Program-made: the position numbers and the translations under genes | NCBI GenBank assembly: GCA_030672225.1 | Contig: DAOVGW010000033.1 | Span: forward strand, 1-18,639 | Source: Dehalococcoidales bacterium | Lineage (GTDB): Bacteria > Chloroflexota > Dehalococcoidia > Dehalococcoidales > ARS1013 | Direction: 5' to 3' | Length of the DNA stretch: 18,639 bases | Part shown: positions 1 through 8,056 of the stretch, piece by piece | How the letters are laid out: the number at the start of each line of letters is the position of its first letter | How positions within the stretch are numbered: position 1 is the first letter of the stretch | The notes under the pieces: generated by a model | Databases searched by the model: none | The model's input: the letters and a program-made list of their open reading frames with translations, nothing else | Told to the model about the DNA's origin: nothing

Positions 1-260
1 TTGAGCTGGAGGAAATAGACTATCTTGGTCCCGGCAGTTTCCAGACGGTTGATGTCAACATAAAGCCAGCCCCAAAGGCCGCTAAAGGGGAATATAGAGT
101 CATCTTTATTGCTGAGGCAAACGAACTACTAAGAGTGGAAAGCACTTCCTGGGTGACTGTGAAGACAGCATCGTTCTGGCCATGGGTTGGGGCTGGGATA
201 GTACTCGTAGTCGTTGCCGCATTTATTTTTATCTTTATGCGCTTCAGCAGGCAAAAATGA
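1..260 (+). CDS. C-terminal part of a membrane-anchored NEW3-like protein (partial)
   Basis: An open frame enters from the left edge (first full codon at 3) and ends with TGA at 258-260, giving the last 85 residues of a longer protein. The visible part has a beta-sandwich-like stretch in which a PG-centred turn is followed by TVDVNIKP and KGEYRVIFIAEA. This is the pattern of the NEW3 domain (NPCBM-associated), where a PG motif precedes TVTVTVTVP-type strands and a GxYxVxVxA strand. After it comes one strongly hydrophobic helix (WVGAGIVLVVVAAFIFIFM) and a short basic tail (RFSRQK), so the protein is a C-terminally anchored membrane protein with the domain probably outside. Such proteins often accompany ABC transporters, but no transporter is inside this window. 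The family call is by eye; the missing N-terminus could change it. Confidence 0.6.
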   Translation, partial: ELEEIDYLGPGSFQTVDVNIKPAPKAAKGEYRVIFIAEANELLRVESTSWVTVKTASFWPWVGAGIVLVVVAAFIFIFMRFSRQK

Positions 261-291
261 TGGTTCACCAAAGCGAAGGAGCCACTAGAAA

Positions 292-297
292 TATAAT
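292..297 (+). promoter_or_regulatory. Possible -10 element before the 324 gene
   Basis: A perfect TATAAT lies 27 bases before the start codon at 324, so transcription could begin near 304 and include the Shine-Dalgarno AAGGAGG. No good -35 is at the normal distance: the best match, TTCACC at 264-269, is 22 bases away. The gene may instead be read through from the gene ending at 260. Confidence 0.3.
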
Positions 298-323
298 TAG
301 ACCTATAAAATAAGGAGGGAAAT

Positions 324-725
324 ATGATTGAGCGAGTTCATGAGCATATCATCAGTGAACTTGGCGCAAACACACGCACGGACATAATTTTTGTTCTCAC
401 CGCGATTATCCTCAACCTGCTAACTCTCGCCATCAATTCCGGCGTTGCCGCGGCGGAAGGAAACGGCACTACAACGGTTGTGATGTTCACCTTTGTCTTT
501 CTCTTGATAGTGGTTAACTTAGTTGTACTAATGGGGTTGATAAGAGGAAAGCAAACGAGAACAAAGCTCTTAAACGGGCTGCTAAAGATGTACAAAGACC
601 AGGGCGTGGAAGGTTACTATGACCCAACGCTTTTAAGCGATTACACGACCAGATATAACCTCTTTATGCTCGCCGTCCTTGCCACCGGCCTGGTAGCCCT
701 TGTCATACCCTTTGTGATCAGGTAA
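324..725 (+). CDS. Small three-helix membrane protein, unknown function
   Basis: This 133-residue protein starts at an ATG with an excellent Shine-Dalgarno (AAGGAGG, six bases upstream). Hydrophobic stretches at about residues 21-44, 50-73 and 111-132 predict three membrane helices. A short basic, soluble N-terminus (with two His residues) and a charged loop (about 74-110, rich in Lys, Arg and Tyr) lie between them. I do not recognise a family and see no catalytic motif. It follows the NEW3-like gene by 63 bases on the same strand and may be co-transcribed with it, so a shared envelope role is possible but unproven. Its end is only 35 bases from the end of the convergent ftsK gene, and I see no clear terminator between them. 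Confidence 0.75.
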   Translation: MIERVHEHIISELGANTRTDIIFVLTAIILNLLTLAINSGVAAAEGNGTTTVVMFTFVFLLIVVNLVVLMGLIRGKQTRTKLLNGLLKMYKDQGVEGYYDPTLLSDYTTRYNLFMLAVLATGLVALVIPFVIR

Positions 726-760
726 TGTGATTCCCGACAGTGAGGACAATTAGCGATTCA

Positions 761-3049
761 TCAGGCTTCTGCCCCTTTGTCGCTTTCTTCCTCAAGCTGT
801 TCCATAATGCGGGCGGCTCTGGGGTAACCGATATGCAGCTTTCTCTGCAAATAAGATGTAGATATCTGCGTATGCTCCTCGGCCAGCTGCTTGGCTGACT
901 CAAGGAGTGGGTCTTCAGGATAGCCTCCTCTCCGGCCAGCAGTTACCGGTGGGGCAAACTCATCAACCTTTAGCGAAACCGCCTCCTCCCCCTTCTGACT
1001 GCCCCAGAAATAGACCAGCCGCTCCACCTCGGCATCGGAGACAAAGCACCCCTGGAGGCGCTTGGGCTTGGCCGCCTCAGTCGGCATATAGAGCATATCA
1101 CCCCGGCCCAAGAGCTTTTCGGCGCCACCAATATCAAGGATAGTCCGTGAGTCCACCTGGGAGGTAACGGCAAAGCTAATACGGGTAGGGAAGTTAGCCT
1201 TAATCAGTCCGGTAACCACATCTACCGATGGACGCTGGGTAGCCACCACAAGGTGGATGCCGGTGGCTCGGGCAAGCTGGGCTAATCGGCACAGGATGTG
1301 CTCCACCTCGTCAAAGCCGGTCATCATCAGGTCAGCCAGCTCATCAATGACCAGTACCAGGTGGGGCATCCTCTCCTCTCCCTGCTTACTCTTATTATAG
1401 GCCTCAATGTTACGGACGCCGGCCGCCGCCAGTCGCCGATAGCGCTTGTCCATTTCCTGATTAAGCCAGCGCAGGGCGCCCAGAGCCTTCTGGGTATCAA
1501 CTATGACTGGCGTCGCCAGGTGAGGCAGACTATTAAACAAAGTTAGCTCTACCCGTTTGGGGTCAACCATAATAAACTTAAGCTCACTAGGCACACTATA
1601 AAGCAAAAGGCAACAGATAACGGCATTCAGGCAAACGGTCTTGCCACTGCCGGTGGCACCAGCGATAAGAAGATGGGGCATCTTGAACAGGTCAGCCGCC
1701 ACCGCCTCACCACCAGCACCCTTACCCAGAGCCAGAGCCAGCTTGGACCTGGCCACAATTTTTTGAAAGGCACTGGTCTCAATCACCCCTCGCAGGCTGA
1801 CCACGCTGGAAATTGTGTTGGGCACCTCAATGCCAACTATCGGCTTACCCGGCACCGGGGCTTCAATCCTGATACTGGGTGCCGCCAGAGCCAGAGCCAG
1901 GTCATTAGCCAGTGAGGTAATCCTATCCACCTTGACCCTCGTCCGGGATACTTCCTCCTGTCTGGCACGGATATTACCGTCAGAGTCTCTTTCCTTTATC
2001 TCTTTTAGCTTCCTGTCCCAGCCGGGCTCGATGCCAAACTGGGTAACGGTTGGGCCGGCATTTATCTGGACTACCTTAGCCTCAACACCATAGCTGGCCA
2101 GGGCATCCTCAATCAGTTTGGCTCTCTGGAAATTATCAGCCTGACCAAACTCAACCTCAGGCGACTTGTCCAATATGTCAATAGGTGGCAACCGCCAGCC
2201 GTCAACAGTAACCAGAGACGGCGACTCACCATACTTCTTCCACACCTCCTGAGCCACCTGCCTTAAATCTCGCGGCGGAAGACCTGCTTCCTGCGCCTTG
2301 GCAGTGGTAGCCGCTGCAGTTTCCAGTTCTTTTCTTGGGACTTCAGGGGGCACCAGGACTGATGGTGGGGTTATCTTCTCCGCCAGGGGAGCTTTTTCAG
2401 CGGTAGCCGGGGTGGTATAAATTGGCGGGCGAAGGGGTGGCTGAAGTTCTTCCATCCCTGGCCTAACAGGAGGGGACGGCATCTTAAACGGCTTAACCAG
2501 CCATGAAACTGGTTTTTTTACGGCGCTAAAGCTGGCCCGGGGCGCCACTATAATAAAACCCAGGGTGGCTAAGCCCAGAACCCAAAGAATGCCAATTAAG
2601 CCCTGGTCATCGCCAATGATAGCCAGACCAAAACTGCCACCCAGGTCAAAAAGGGCCAGTATTCCCCAGACAGCGAAGAGAAAAGCGGTCGCCCCCAGCC
2701 ACTTATTCCATTGATACAGCTTCCAGCGCCGGGCAAAGGCTGACAGGCGCCGCCGGAATACCAGGCCCATTACAATGATAATGGCCACGGTGATGAGGAT
2801 TAGCCCCCCCCAGCCAAACAGCCCTAGAGTGCTTTCGGTAACCTCATCAGCCCACGATGTAAGTGCCGACCACTGCCAGAATAGCACCGCCAGGATAAGG
2901 GCCAGGAGTATCAGGCGCCGCACCAGCGGCAAAGCTAAGAAGCGAAACAGCCCGCCCAATGATAGCTTCTTAGGCCTAACCCTCCCAGGTTTGTCCCAAG
3001 AAGACCTGGCTTTTGTCTTTTTCCCGGTATTAACTCGCTTTCCAGCCAT
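761..3049 (-). CDS. ftsK: DNA translocase FtsK/SpoIIIE
   Basis: The product is a 762-residue membrane-anchored ATP-driven double-stranded DNA pump that clears chromosome ends through the division septum. The N-terminus is basic, followed by four hydrophobic segments (about residues 44-62, 79-98, 117-135, 150-169). A Pro/Ala/Glu-rich linker runs from about 185 to 260. The motor follows: Walker A GATGSGKT at 464-471, Walker B LVLVIDE ending at D569/E570, and the family signatures MVDPKRVELT and ATQRPSVDVVTGLIKANFP. The C-terminal winged-helix gamma domain (about 708-757, with IGYPRAARIMEQLEEE) is the part that reads orienting DNA sequences and contacts XerD in characterised homologues. Length and domain order are normal. 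It is the last gene of the udg-rnj-ftsK run, 32 bases behind rnj. Rnj near SpoIIIE is also seen in Bacillus subtilis. Confidence 0.97.
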   Translation of the reverse strand: MAGKRVNTGKKTKARSSWDKPGRVRPKKLSLGGLFRFLALPLVRRLILLALILAVLFWQWSALTSWADEVTESTLGLFGWGGLILITVAIIIVMGLVFRRRLSAFARRWKLYQWNKWLGATAFLFAVWGILALFDLGGSFGLAIIGDDQGLIGILWVLGLATLGFIIVAPRASFSAVKKPVSWLVKPFKMPSPPVRPGMEELQPPLRPPIYTTPATAEKAPLAEKITPPSVLVPPEVPRKELETAAATTAKAQEAGLPPRDLRQVAQEVWKKYGESPSLVTVDGWRLPPIDILDKSPEVEFGQADNFQRAKLIEDALASYGVEAKVVQINAGPTVTQFGIEPGWDRKLKEIKERDSDGNIRARQEEVSRTRVKVDRITSLANDLALALAAPSIRIEAPVPGKPIVGIEVPNTISSVVSLRGVIETSAFQKIVARSKLALALGKGAGGEAVAADLFKMPHLLIAGATGSGKTVCLNAVICCLLLYSVPSELKFIMVDPKRVELTLFNSLPHLATPVIVDTQKALGALRWLNQEMDKRYRRLAAAGVRNIEAYNKSKQGEERMPHLVLVIDELADLMMTGFDEVEHILCRLAQLARATGIHLVVATQRPSVDVVTGLIKANFPTRISFAVTSQVDSRTILDIGGAEKLLGRGDMLYMPTEAAKPKRLQGCFVSDAEVERLVYFWGSQKGEEAVSLKVDEFAPPVTAGRRGGYPEDPLLESAKQLAEEHTQISTSYLQRKLHIGYPRAARIMEQLEEESDKGAEA

Positions 3050-3081
3050 ATAAGCTCTCGCTACACCCGCATACCCTGAGA

Positions 3082-4743
3082 CTATACCTTTACCACAACC
3101 GGCAGAATCATAGGACGGCGCTTGGTCTGCTCGTAGTAGAACCTATTCAGTTTATCCCTAACCTTGGTAGTGACAAACCCCCACTCTGCAGTGTGTTTAC
3201 CTCCATGGTCCAGGACTTGGGCTACCAGGTCACGGCTATTGTCCAGCATGTCTTTAGCTTCGTTGGTATCAACGAAACCCCGCGATACGATGTCAGGGCG
3301 CCCCACCAGCTTGCCGGTTTGCTTGTTAACGGCGATAATAACCACCACTATCCCGTCCCGTGACAGCATCCTTCTATTGCGCAGAACAACACCGCCAACA
3401 TCACCGACGCTGAGACCATCGACATAGACATTGCCTGAAGCTACCTTGCCGGCTACCTTGCCCGATTGTGGGCTAAGCTCAAGGATATCACCATCCTCCA
3501 AGACAAAGATATTCTCTTCGGGGATGCCCACTGATTGGGCTAACTTAGCGTGATGACTGAGATGGCGGTATTCGCCATGAATGGGGACGAAAAACTTCGG
3601 CTTGACCAGGCTTAGTAATAGCTTTAACTCCTCCTGGCTGCCATGCCCGTGGACATGAACCTGCGCCACCCCACTGTAATACACCTGGGCCCCCTCTTTA
3701 AAAAGGCTGTCCACCGTCCTGTTGACCAGGGATTCGTTGCCCGGGATAGGTGTTGCCGAAATAACAACGGTGTCGCCACGAACTATGCTAACCTGGCGAT
3801 GGTCCCGGTTAGCTATGCGAACCAGCGCCGAGGTAGGCTCCCCCTGACTGCCGGTGGTAACGAAAACAATCTTGTTATGGGGCATGCCACGCAGCTCATC
3901 CAGCCGAGCCAGAACCCCATCCGGTGCCTTAAGATAACCTAACTCTAATGCTATCCGCACCGTATCACTCATGCTACGCCCGACAACAAAGACACGGCGC
4001 TGATGCCTAGCAGCGGCGTCAATAACCTGCTGAACACGAGAGACCAGCGAGGCAAAGGTGGTTACAATCACTCTTCCCGGTGCCTCTGCCATAATCCGGC
4101 CCAGGGCTTCACCAACCACCCTCTCTGACGGTGTGTAGCCAAGTCGCTCAGCATAGGTGGAATCAGAAAGGAGAAGCAAAACCCCCTGTGCCCCTAATTG
4201 AGCCAGCCGAGAAAGGTCGGTTGGTTTCCCATCAACCGGAGTATAGTCAAGCTTGAAGTCTCCGCTATGGACTATTACGCCCACCGGCGTACGGATGATT
4301 AGACCCACCGCGTCAGGGATACTGTGGCAGACGGAGAAGAACTCAATTCTGAATTTGCCCAAACTAAACGGCTCGCCAGGCGCTATAACATTGAGTTTTG
4401 CCTGTACCAGTGCCTTGCGCCCCTTGAGCTTTAGCGAGATAAGACCCTTTGCCAGCTTGGTGCAGTAGATAGGCACGTTAAACTGAGGCAACACATAGGG
4501 CAGGGCACCAATGTGGTCTTCATGAGCATGGGTGATAATGATGCCCCGTATCTTTTCCCGTCTCTCCAGGAGGTAGCTTGTGTCAGGGATTACCAGGTCA
4601 ATACCCAACATTGATTCCTCTGGAAACATCAGCCCACTATCAATAACGATGATATCACCGCCATATTCCAGCGCCATCATGTTCTTGCCGATTTCACCCA
4701 GGCCGCCGAGGGGAATTAGTTTTAACTTTGGTTGGTAAGTCAT
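3082..4743 (-). CDS. rnj: Ribonuclease J
   Basis: This 553-residue metallo-beta-lactamase/beta-CASP RNase is expected to act in mRNA decay and rRNA maturation, with endonuclease and 5'-3' exonuclease activity. The two-zinc site is complete: HAHEDH at residues 72-77, H140 in VCHSIPDAVG, D162 in HSGDFKLD, and the late PIHGEYRH at 387-394. The beta-CASP insertion (about 210-345) and the VHVHGHGSQEEL motif (362-373) are present, as is a C-terminal domain of normal length. The start is ATG at 4743, preceded by a GAGGT Shine-Dalgarno inside the end of udg; only five bases separate the two genes, so translation is probably coupled. Only one RNase J is visible here, so it cannot be said from the window whether it is J1- or J2-like. 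Confidence 0.96.
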   Translation of the reverse strand: MTYQPKLKLIPLGGLGEIGKNMMALEYGGDIIVIDSGLMFPEESMLGIDLVIPDTSYLLERREKIRGIIITHAHEDHIGALPYVLPQFNVPIYCTKLAKGLISLKLKGRKALVQAKLNVIAPGEPFSLGKFRIEFFSVCHSIPDAVGLIIRTPVGVIVHSGDFKLDYTPVDGKPTDLSRLAQLGAQGVLLLLSDSTYAERLGYTPSERVVGEALGRIMAEAPGRVIVTTFASLVSRVQQVIDAAARHQRRVFVVGRSMSDTVRIALELGYLKAPDGVLARLDELRGMPHNKIVFVTTGSQGEPTSALVRIANRDHRQVSIVRGDTVVISATPIPGNESLVNRTVDSLFKEGAQVYYSGVAQVHVHGHGSQEELKLLLSLVKPKFFVPIHGEYRHLSHHAKLAQSVGIPEENIFVLEDGDILELSPQSGKVAGKVASGNVYVDGLSVGDVGGVVLRNRRMLSRDGIVVVIIAVNKQTGKLVGRPDIVSRGFVDTNEAKDMLDNSRDLVAQVLDHGGKHTAEWGFVTTKVRDKLNRFYYEQTKRRPMILPVVVKV

Positions 4744-4748
4744 AATTT

Positions 4749-5357
4749 TTAGACCTCAAACATGCTTGATTGCTGTGGCGGTGTCTCCTGTTTTTCTTCC
4801 GGTATGCTCTTGGCTTGGGCCAAAAGCTCTGGAATCCTCCGCATATCGGCTTTTATCGTCTCACGTAGTCTCTGCTGGTGAAGAGCTGCCGCCGGATGAT
4901 ACATGGCATAGTAGATAATACCATCCCATTTTTGAGCCGTGCCATGAATCTTGCTTATGCTCTTACCGGGGAAGAACAGTGCCATAGAATAACGCCCCAG
5001 GGTGACAATCATTCTGGGGCGAATGAGCTCAATCTGGCGGTCCAACCAGGGACGACAGTTGAGTATCTCTTGAGGCAGGGGGTCACGATTTACCGGCGGT
5101 CGCGTCTTTATCACATTGGTAATATAGACCTGCTCGCGCTTCAGGTTAATTAAAGCCAGTAGTTCATCCAGAAATTGCCCGGCGGGGCCAACAAAAGGCC
5201 GTCCCTGCTGGTCCTCATGCCAGCCCGGAGCCTCACCGATGAACATTATGTCAGCGTCTTCGGCTCCCTCACCCGGCACCGCTTTGGTCCGGTCTTTAGC
5301 AATCTCACACTTCTGACAGTGTTTAATTTCCTCATAAAGCCCAAGAAGCGCTGACAT
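4749..5357 (-). CDS. Uracil-DNA glycosylase, family 4 type (one cluster cysteine replaced)
   Basis: The product removes uracil from DNA to start base excision repair. Starting at ATG 5357 it is 202 residues. Motif A is GEAPG at 41-45, then ED and GRPFVGPAGQFLDELL, typical of family 4/5; the second catalytic motif is MYHPAA with HP at 154-155. Family 4 enzymes bind a 4Fe-4S cluster with four cysteines, C-x2-C and then C-x15-C. Here C14, C17 and C101 are present, but position 85 is Thr (codon ACG at 5103-5105) in IKTRPPVNRDP, where relatives have KCRPP. The tail ends QSSMFEV, resembling a sliding-clamp-binding motif. An in-frame TTG at 5375 would add six residues; ATG 5357 is preferred because the promoter would leave TTG almost no leader. 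First gene of the operon with rnj and ftsK. Confidence 0.9.
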   Translation of the reverse strand: MSALLGLYEEIKHCQKCEIAKDRTKAVPGEGAEDADIMFIGEAPGWHEDQQGRPFVGPAGQFLDELLALINLKREQVYITNVIKTRPPVNRDPLPQEILNCRPWLDRQIELIRPRMIVTLGRYSMALFFPGKSISKIHGTAQKWDGIIYYAMYHPAAALHQQRLRETIKADMRRIPELLAQAKSIPEEKQETPPQQSSMFEV

Positions 5358-5390
5358 CTCATCCTGTTTTAACAATTTAGCCTTGTAATT

Positions 5391-5419
5391 ATGATAACAC
5401 GCTCAATATGTCAAGTCAA
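5391..5419 (-). promoter_or_regulatory. Promoter of the udg-rnj-ftsK operon
   Basis: Read on the minus strand, TTGACT (5414-5419) and TATCAT (5391-5396) are separated by 17 bases. An overlapping alternative is a perfect TTGACA (5409-5414) with CATAAT (5388-5393) at 15 bases. Either predicts a start of transcription near 5381-5385, about 25 bases before ATG 5357. It lies in the 213-base divergent gap before the glycosyltransferase gene. Confidence 0.55.
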
Positions 5420-5570
5420 TTAGATATAACCTTCTTTCATCAGCCCTGTTACCCCTGCCTGCCGCTACTGCACCAATAATGAAAGCAAATATTATGGTAA
5501 AATAACAGACAAAACGGCCCCGGATAAGCAAAGTAGCATAGCCGCCGCTTTTTGGAGATAACTTTTTTAG

Positions 5571-6650
5571 ATGAATGAGACCATTTCGCTGATTATACCC
5601 ACCTACAATGAGCGGGACAACATCACCCCGCTACTCAAGCGGCTTGAGCGTGCCCTCGCCGGCTATAACTATGAAGTTGTCTTCATTGATGATAACAGCG
5701 CTGATGGCACCGCCGAAGTGGCCACTTCTCTAGCCGACAAATACCCAGTTAAGGTAATTGTTCGTAAGGATAAGCGGGGGCTGGCTTCGGCTGTTGTTGA
5801 TGGACTTAGCCATGTATCGGGCAAGATTATAGCCGTAATGGACGCTGACCTACAGCACCCACCAGAGGTCCTCCCCGATTTACTTAAAGAGATGGAGAAA
5901 GGAGCCGATATAGTAATCGCCTCAAGGTATGTTAAGGGGGGAAGCTGCCCCGGCTGGAGCCTGAGCCGAAAGCTCAACTCCCGGGGGGCTATCTTCCTGG
6001 CCCACCTTCTCCTGCCGGCCACAAGGCGGGTTAACGACCCGATGTCAGGTTTTTTTATGTTTAATAAAGAGGCAGTAGCCGGAGCTAAACTAGAACCGCT
6101 AGGTTACAAGATACTGCTAGAGATACTTATGCAGGGAAGATTTAAGAGGGTAGCCGAAGTCCCCTTTACCTTTGGCATCAGGGGCAGGGGTGAAAGCAAG
6201 CTAAGCGCCGGCCAGCAGGTGGCTTATCTGAGGCACATCTTCAGCCTGATGAAACGCACTGGCGAGCTATTAAGGTTTTTAAAGTTTTGCCTGGTGGGCA
6301 TAAGCGGTGTTGGGGTTAATATGGGCCTGCTATGGCTGCTCACGGAGTTCGCCGGTCTTTTCTATCTTACCTCGGCAGCCATCGGCATAGAGACCTCCAT
6401 CATCACCAACTTCATTCTCAACAACTACTTCACCTTTGCCGACCGAAACCAACCGGGAAGGAAGCCTTTCTTTATCCGACTGCTGAGATTTAATCTTGTA
6501 AGCTTAGCCGCTCTAGCCATCAACCTGGCGATACTCGGGTTCCTCACCGAAGTCTGGGGAGTGTTTTACCTCCTGTCCAACCTTTTCGGCATAGCGGTGG
6601 CTACTTTCTGGAACTACCTGGTTAACAACTGGTGGACATGGAAACCCTAA
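5571..6650 (+). CDS. DPM1-like glycosyltransferase fused to a GtrA domain
   Basis: This 359-residue protein joins two domains. Residues 1-230 form a GT2 (GT-A fold) enzyme of the polyprenyl/dolichyl-phosphate mannose synthase type: SLIIPTYNERDNI near the start, nucleotide-binding D40/D41 in IDDNSADGT, metal-binding DAD at 91-93 in MDADLQHPP, DPMSGFFMF at 156-164, and RGRGESKLS at 204-212. It should move a sugar, probably mannose, from a nucleotide donor to a polyprenyl phosphate. Residues 236-357 are a four-helix GtrA-like membrane domain (LRFLKFCLVGISGVGVNMGL, later FWNYLVNNWWTW), thought to help anchor or flip the lipid-linked sugar. The start ATG has a GGAG about 13 bases upstream, a long spacing, so initiation may be weak. 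The next gene overlaps its end. Sugar identity cannot be read from sequence. Confidence 0.92.
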   Translation: MNETISLIIPTYNERDNITPLLKRLERALAGYNYEVVFIDDNSADGTAEVATSLADKYPVKVIVRKDKRGLASAVVDGLSHVSGKIIAVMDADLQHPPEVLPDLLKEMEKGADIVIASRYVKGGSCPGWSLSRKLNSRGAIFLAHLLLPATRRVNDPMSGFFMFNKEAVAGAKLEPLGYKILLEILMQGRFKRVAEVPFTFGIRGRGESKLSAGQQVAYLRHIFSLMKRTGELLRFLKFCLVGISGVGVNMGLLWLLTEFAGLFYLTSAAIGIETSIITNFILNNYFTFADRNQPGRKPFFIRLLRFNLVSLAALAINLAILGFLTEVWGVFYLLSNLFGIAVATFWNYLVNNWWTWKP

Positions 6651-7990
6651 AACGACTGCTTATCAGATTCAGCAAATGGGAATACGCTGGGCTCTGCCTG
6701 CTGGTGCTGGTGACACTGGTACTGCACTTCAGCGTCATTATGCAGCCTGATGAGCCCCTCTTTGATGAGCAACACTACATTCCCGATGCCAGACTCATAA
6801 TTGATGGCGAAGGCACCGAGCGTCCCGAGCACCCTCCCCTGGGCAAGCTATTCATAGTAGCCGGTATCAAGCTATTTGGCGATAACCCCTTTGGCTGGCG
6901 GTTCTTTCCAGTCATTCTGGGCACAATGTGTATTGTCTTCTTCTACCTCATCTGCCGCCGACTGAACCTATCCAAAAGGGTTTCTTTTTTAGCCACTTTT
7001 CTCATAGCTTTTGAAACCCTGAGCTTTGTCCAGGCCTCAATAGCCATGCTAGACGTCTATAGCTTGGTTTTTGCCCTGGCTGCCTTCTGGCTCTATCTAC
7101 GGGGAAACTACGTTATGTCGGGAGTAGCTGTAGGCTTGAGCGCCCTAGCTAAACTAAATGGCGTCCTGGTGCTCCCGGTGATAGGACTGCACTGGTTTTT
7201 AGTTGGCTGGAAGCGCCCACGTCGGTTTCTTCTTTCAATGTTGGCCGCCCCCATCACTTTTATTGCTCTGATGCCCCTGTTTGACTACGCTATCTGGCAG
7301 AAGTGGCTTAACCCGGTTACGCAAATAGAGAGAATGCTGAAGCTATCAAGCAGCATAACCAATGCTCAATATCCGGATGCCGGCAGCCGTCCCTGGGAAT
7401 GGATTTTTACTTACCCCGAGGTTATGGAGGTTATGCCCTACTGGTGGACACCCCCATACACCGGGATAATTAGCCCCACCATCTGGGTTTTAATTATTCC
7501 GGTAGCAATTTATATCACCTACAAGGCAATAAAGGGCAATACACCGGTGCTACTGCCCTTTTCCTGGTTTTTCGGTACTTATTTAATCTGGATACCTCTG
7601 AGCCTTATCACTGACAGGGTTACTTATGTTTTTTACTTTTATCATACCGTAGGGGCAATATGTATCGGTTTAGCCATGGTCTTGTTCCGGCTGCTTGACA
7701 TTGCCGAGGCTAGAAAAACGGGCAAGTTCAGGTGGTCAATAAGGCTGGGAGTGCCCTTCTATTTGCTGCTTCACCTAATCGTCTTTATTATCATCACACC
7801 ACTTCCACCACTATCCATCGTATGGCAAGAATCACCATATATTCTCACCACACCAGAATCTATCTGGTGGTCAATACCTCTCTACCTCCTGCTCTATATC
7901 TTTACCCTTCGTTTCCTGGGTTTGGATAAAGGCCTAAGACCCGGCCAACTCAATGGTAGTGTCATTGGTCAAGAAAGTCCGGTTGATTAA
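6638..7990 (+). CDS. PMT-family (GT39) membrane glycosyltransferase
   Basis: The product is a 450-residue polytopic GT-C enzyme with about ten hydrophobic segments. The first extracytoplasmic loop carries the essential acidic pair (DE at 43-44 in LFDEQHYIPDA) and HPPLGK at 65-70, both hallmarks of protein O-mannosyltransferases. A later loop has SRPWEWIFTYP, and the C-terminal membrane domain has DRVTYVFYFYHTV, like the four-helix C-terminal PMT domain. It should transfer a sugar from a polyprenyl phosphate to protein Ser/Thr, or to a lipid, on the outer face of the membrane. Its start lies inside the preceding DPM1-like gene (13-base overlap), so donor synthase and transferase are probably translationally coupled. 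A GTG at 6632 is an alternative start adding two residues; neither has a strong ribosome site. Confidence 0.88.
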   Translation: METLKRLLIRFSKWEYAGLCLLVLVTLVLHFSVIMQPDEPLFDEQHYIPDARLIIDGEGTERPEHPPLGKLFIVAGIKLFGDNPFGWRFFPVILGTMCIVFFYLICRRLNLSKRVSFLATFLIAFETLSFVQASIAMLDVYSLVFALAAFWLYLRGNYVMSGVAVGLSALAKLNGVLVLPVIGLHWFLVGWKRPRRFLLSMLAAPITFIALMPLFDYAIWQKWLNPVTQIERMLKLSSSITNAQYPDAGSRPWEWIFTYPEVMEVMPYWWTPPYTGIISPTIWVLIIPVAIYITYKAIKGNTPVLLPFSWFFGTYLIWIPLSLITDRVTYVFYFYHTVGAICIGLAMVLFRLLDIAEARKTGKFRWSIRLGVPFYLLLHLIVFIIITPLPPLSIVWQESPYILTTPESIWWSIPLYLLLYIFTLRFLGLDKGLRPGQLNGSVIGQESPVD

Positions 7991-8012
7991 GCCATCCGAA
8001 CAATAGTAAAAT
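7983..8012 (+). promoter_or_regulatory. Possible glyA promoter
   Basis: TTGATT (7983-7988, overlapping the stop region of the previous gene) and TAAAAT (8007-8012) are 18 bases apart. Transcription would start near 8019, leaving a leader of about 38 bases with AAGGAG just before the start codon. It would let glyA be transcribed apart from the glycosylation genes. Confidence 0.4.
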
Positions 8013-8056
8013 GAAGTAGAGTTATTAGTAGAAACTCCACGCCATGAAGGAGAATG

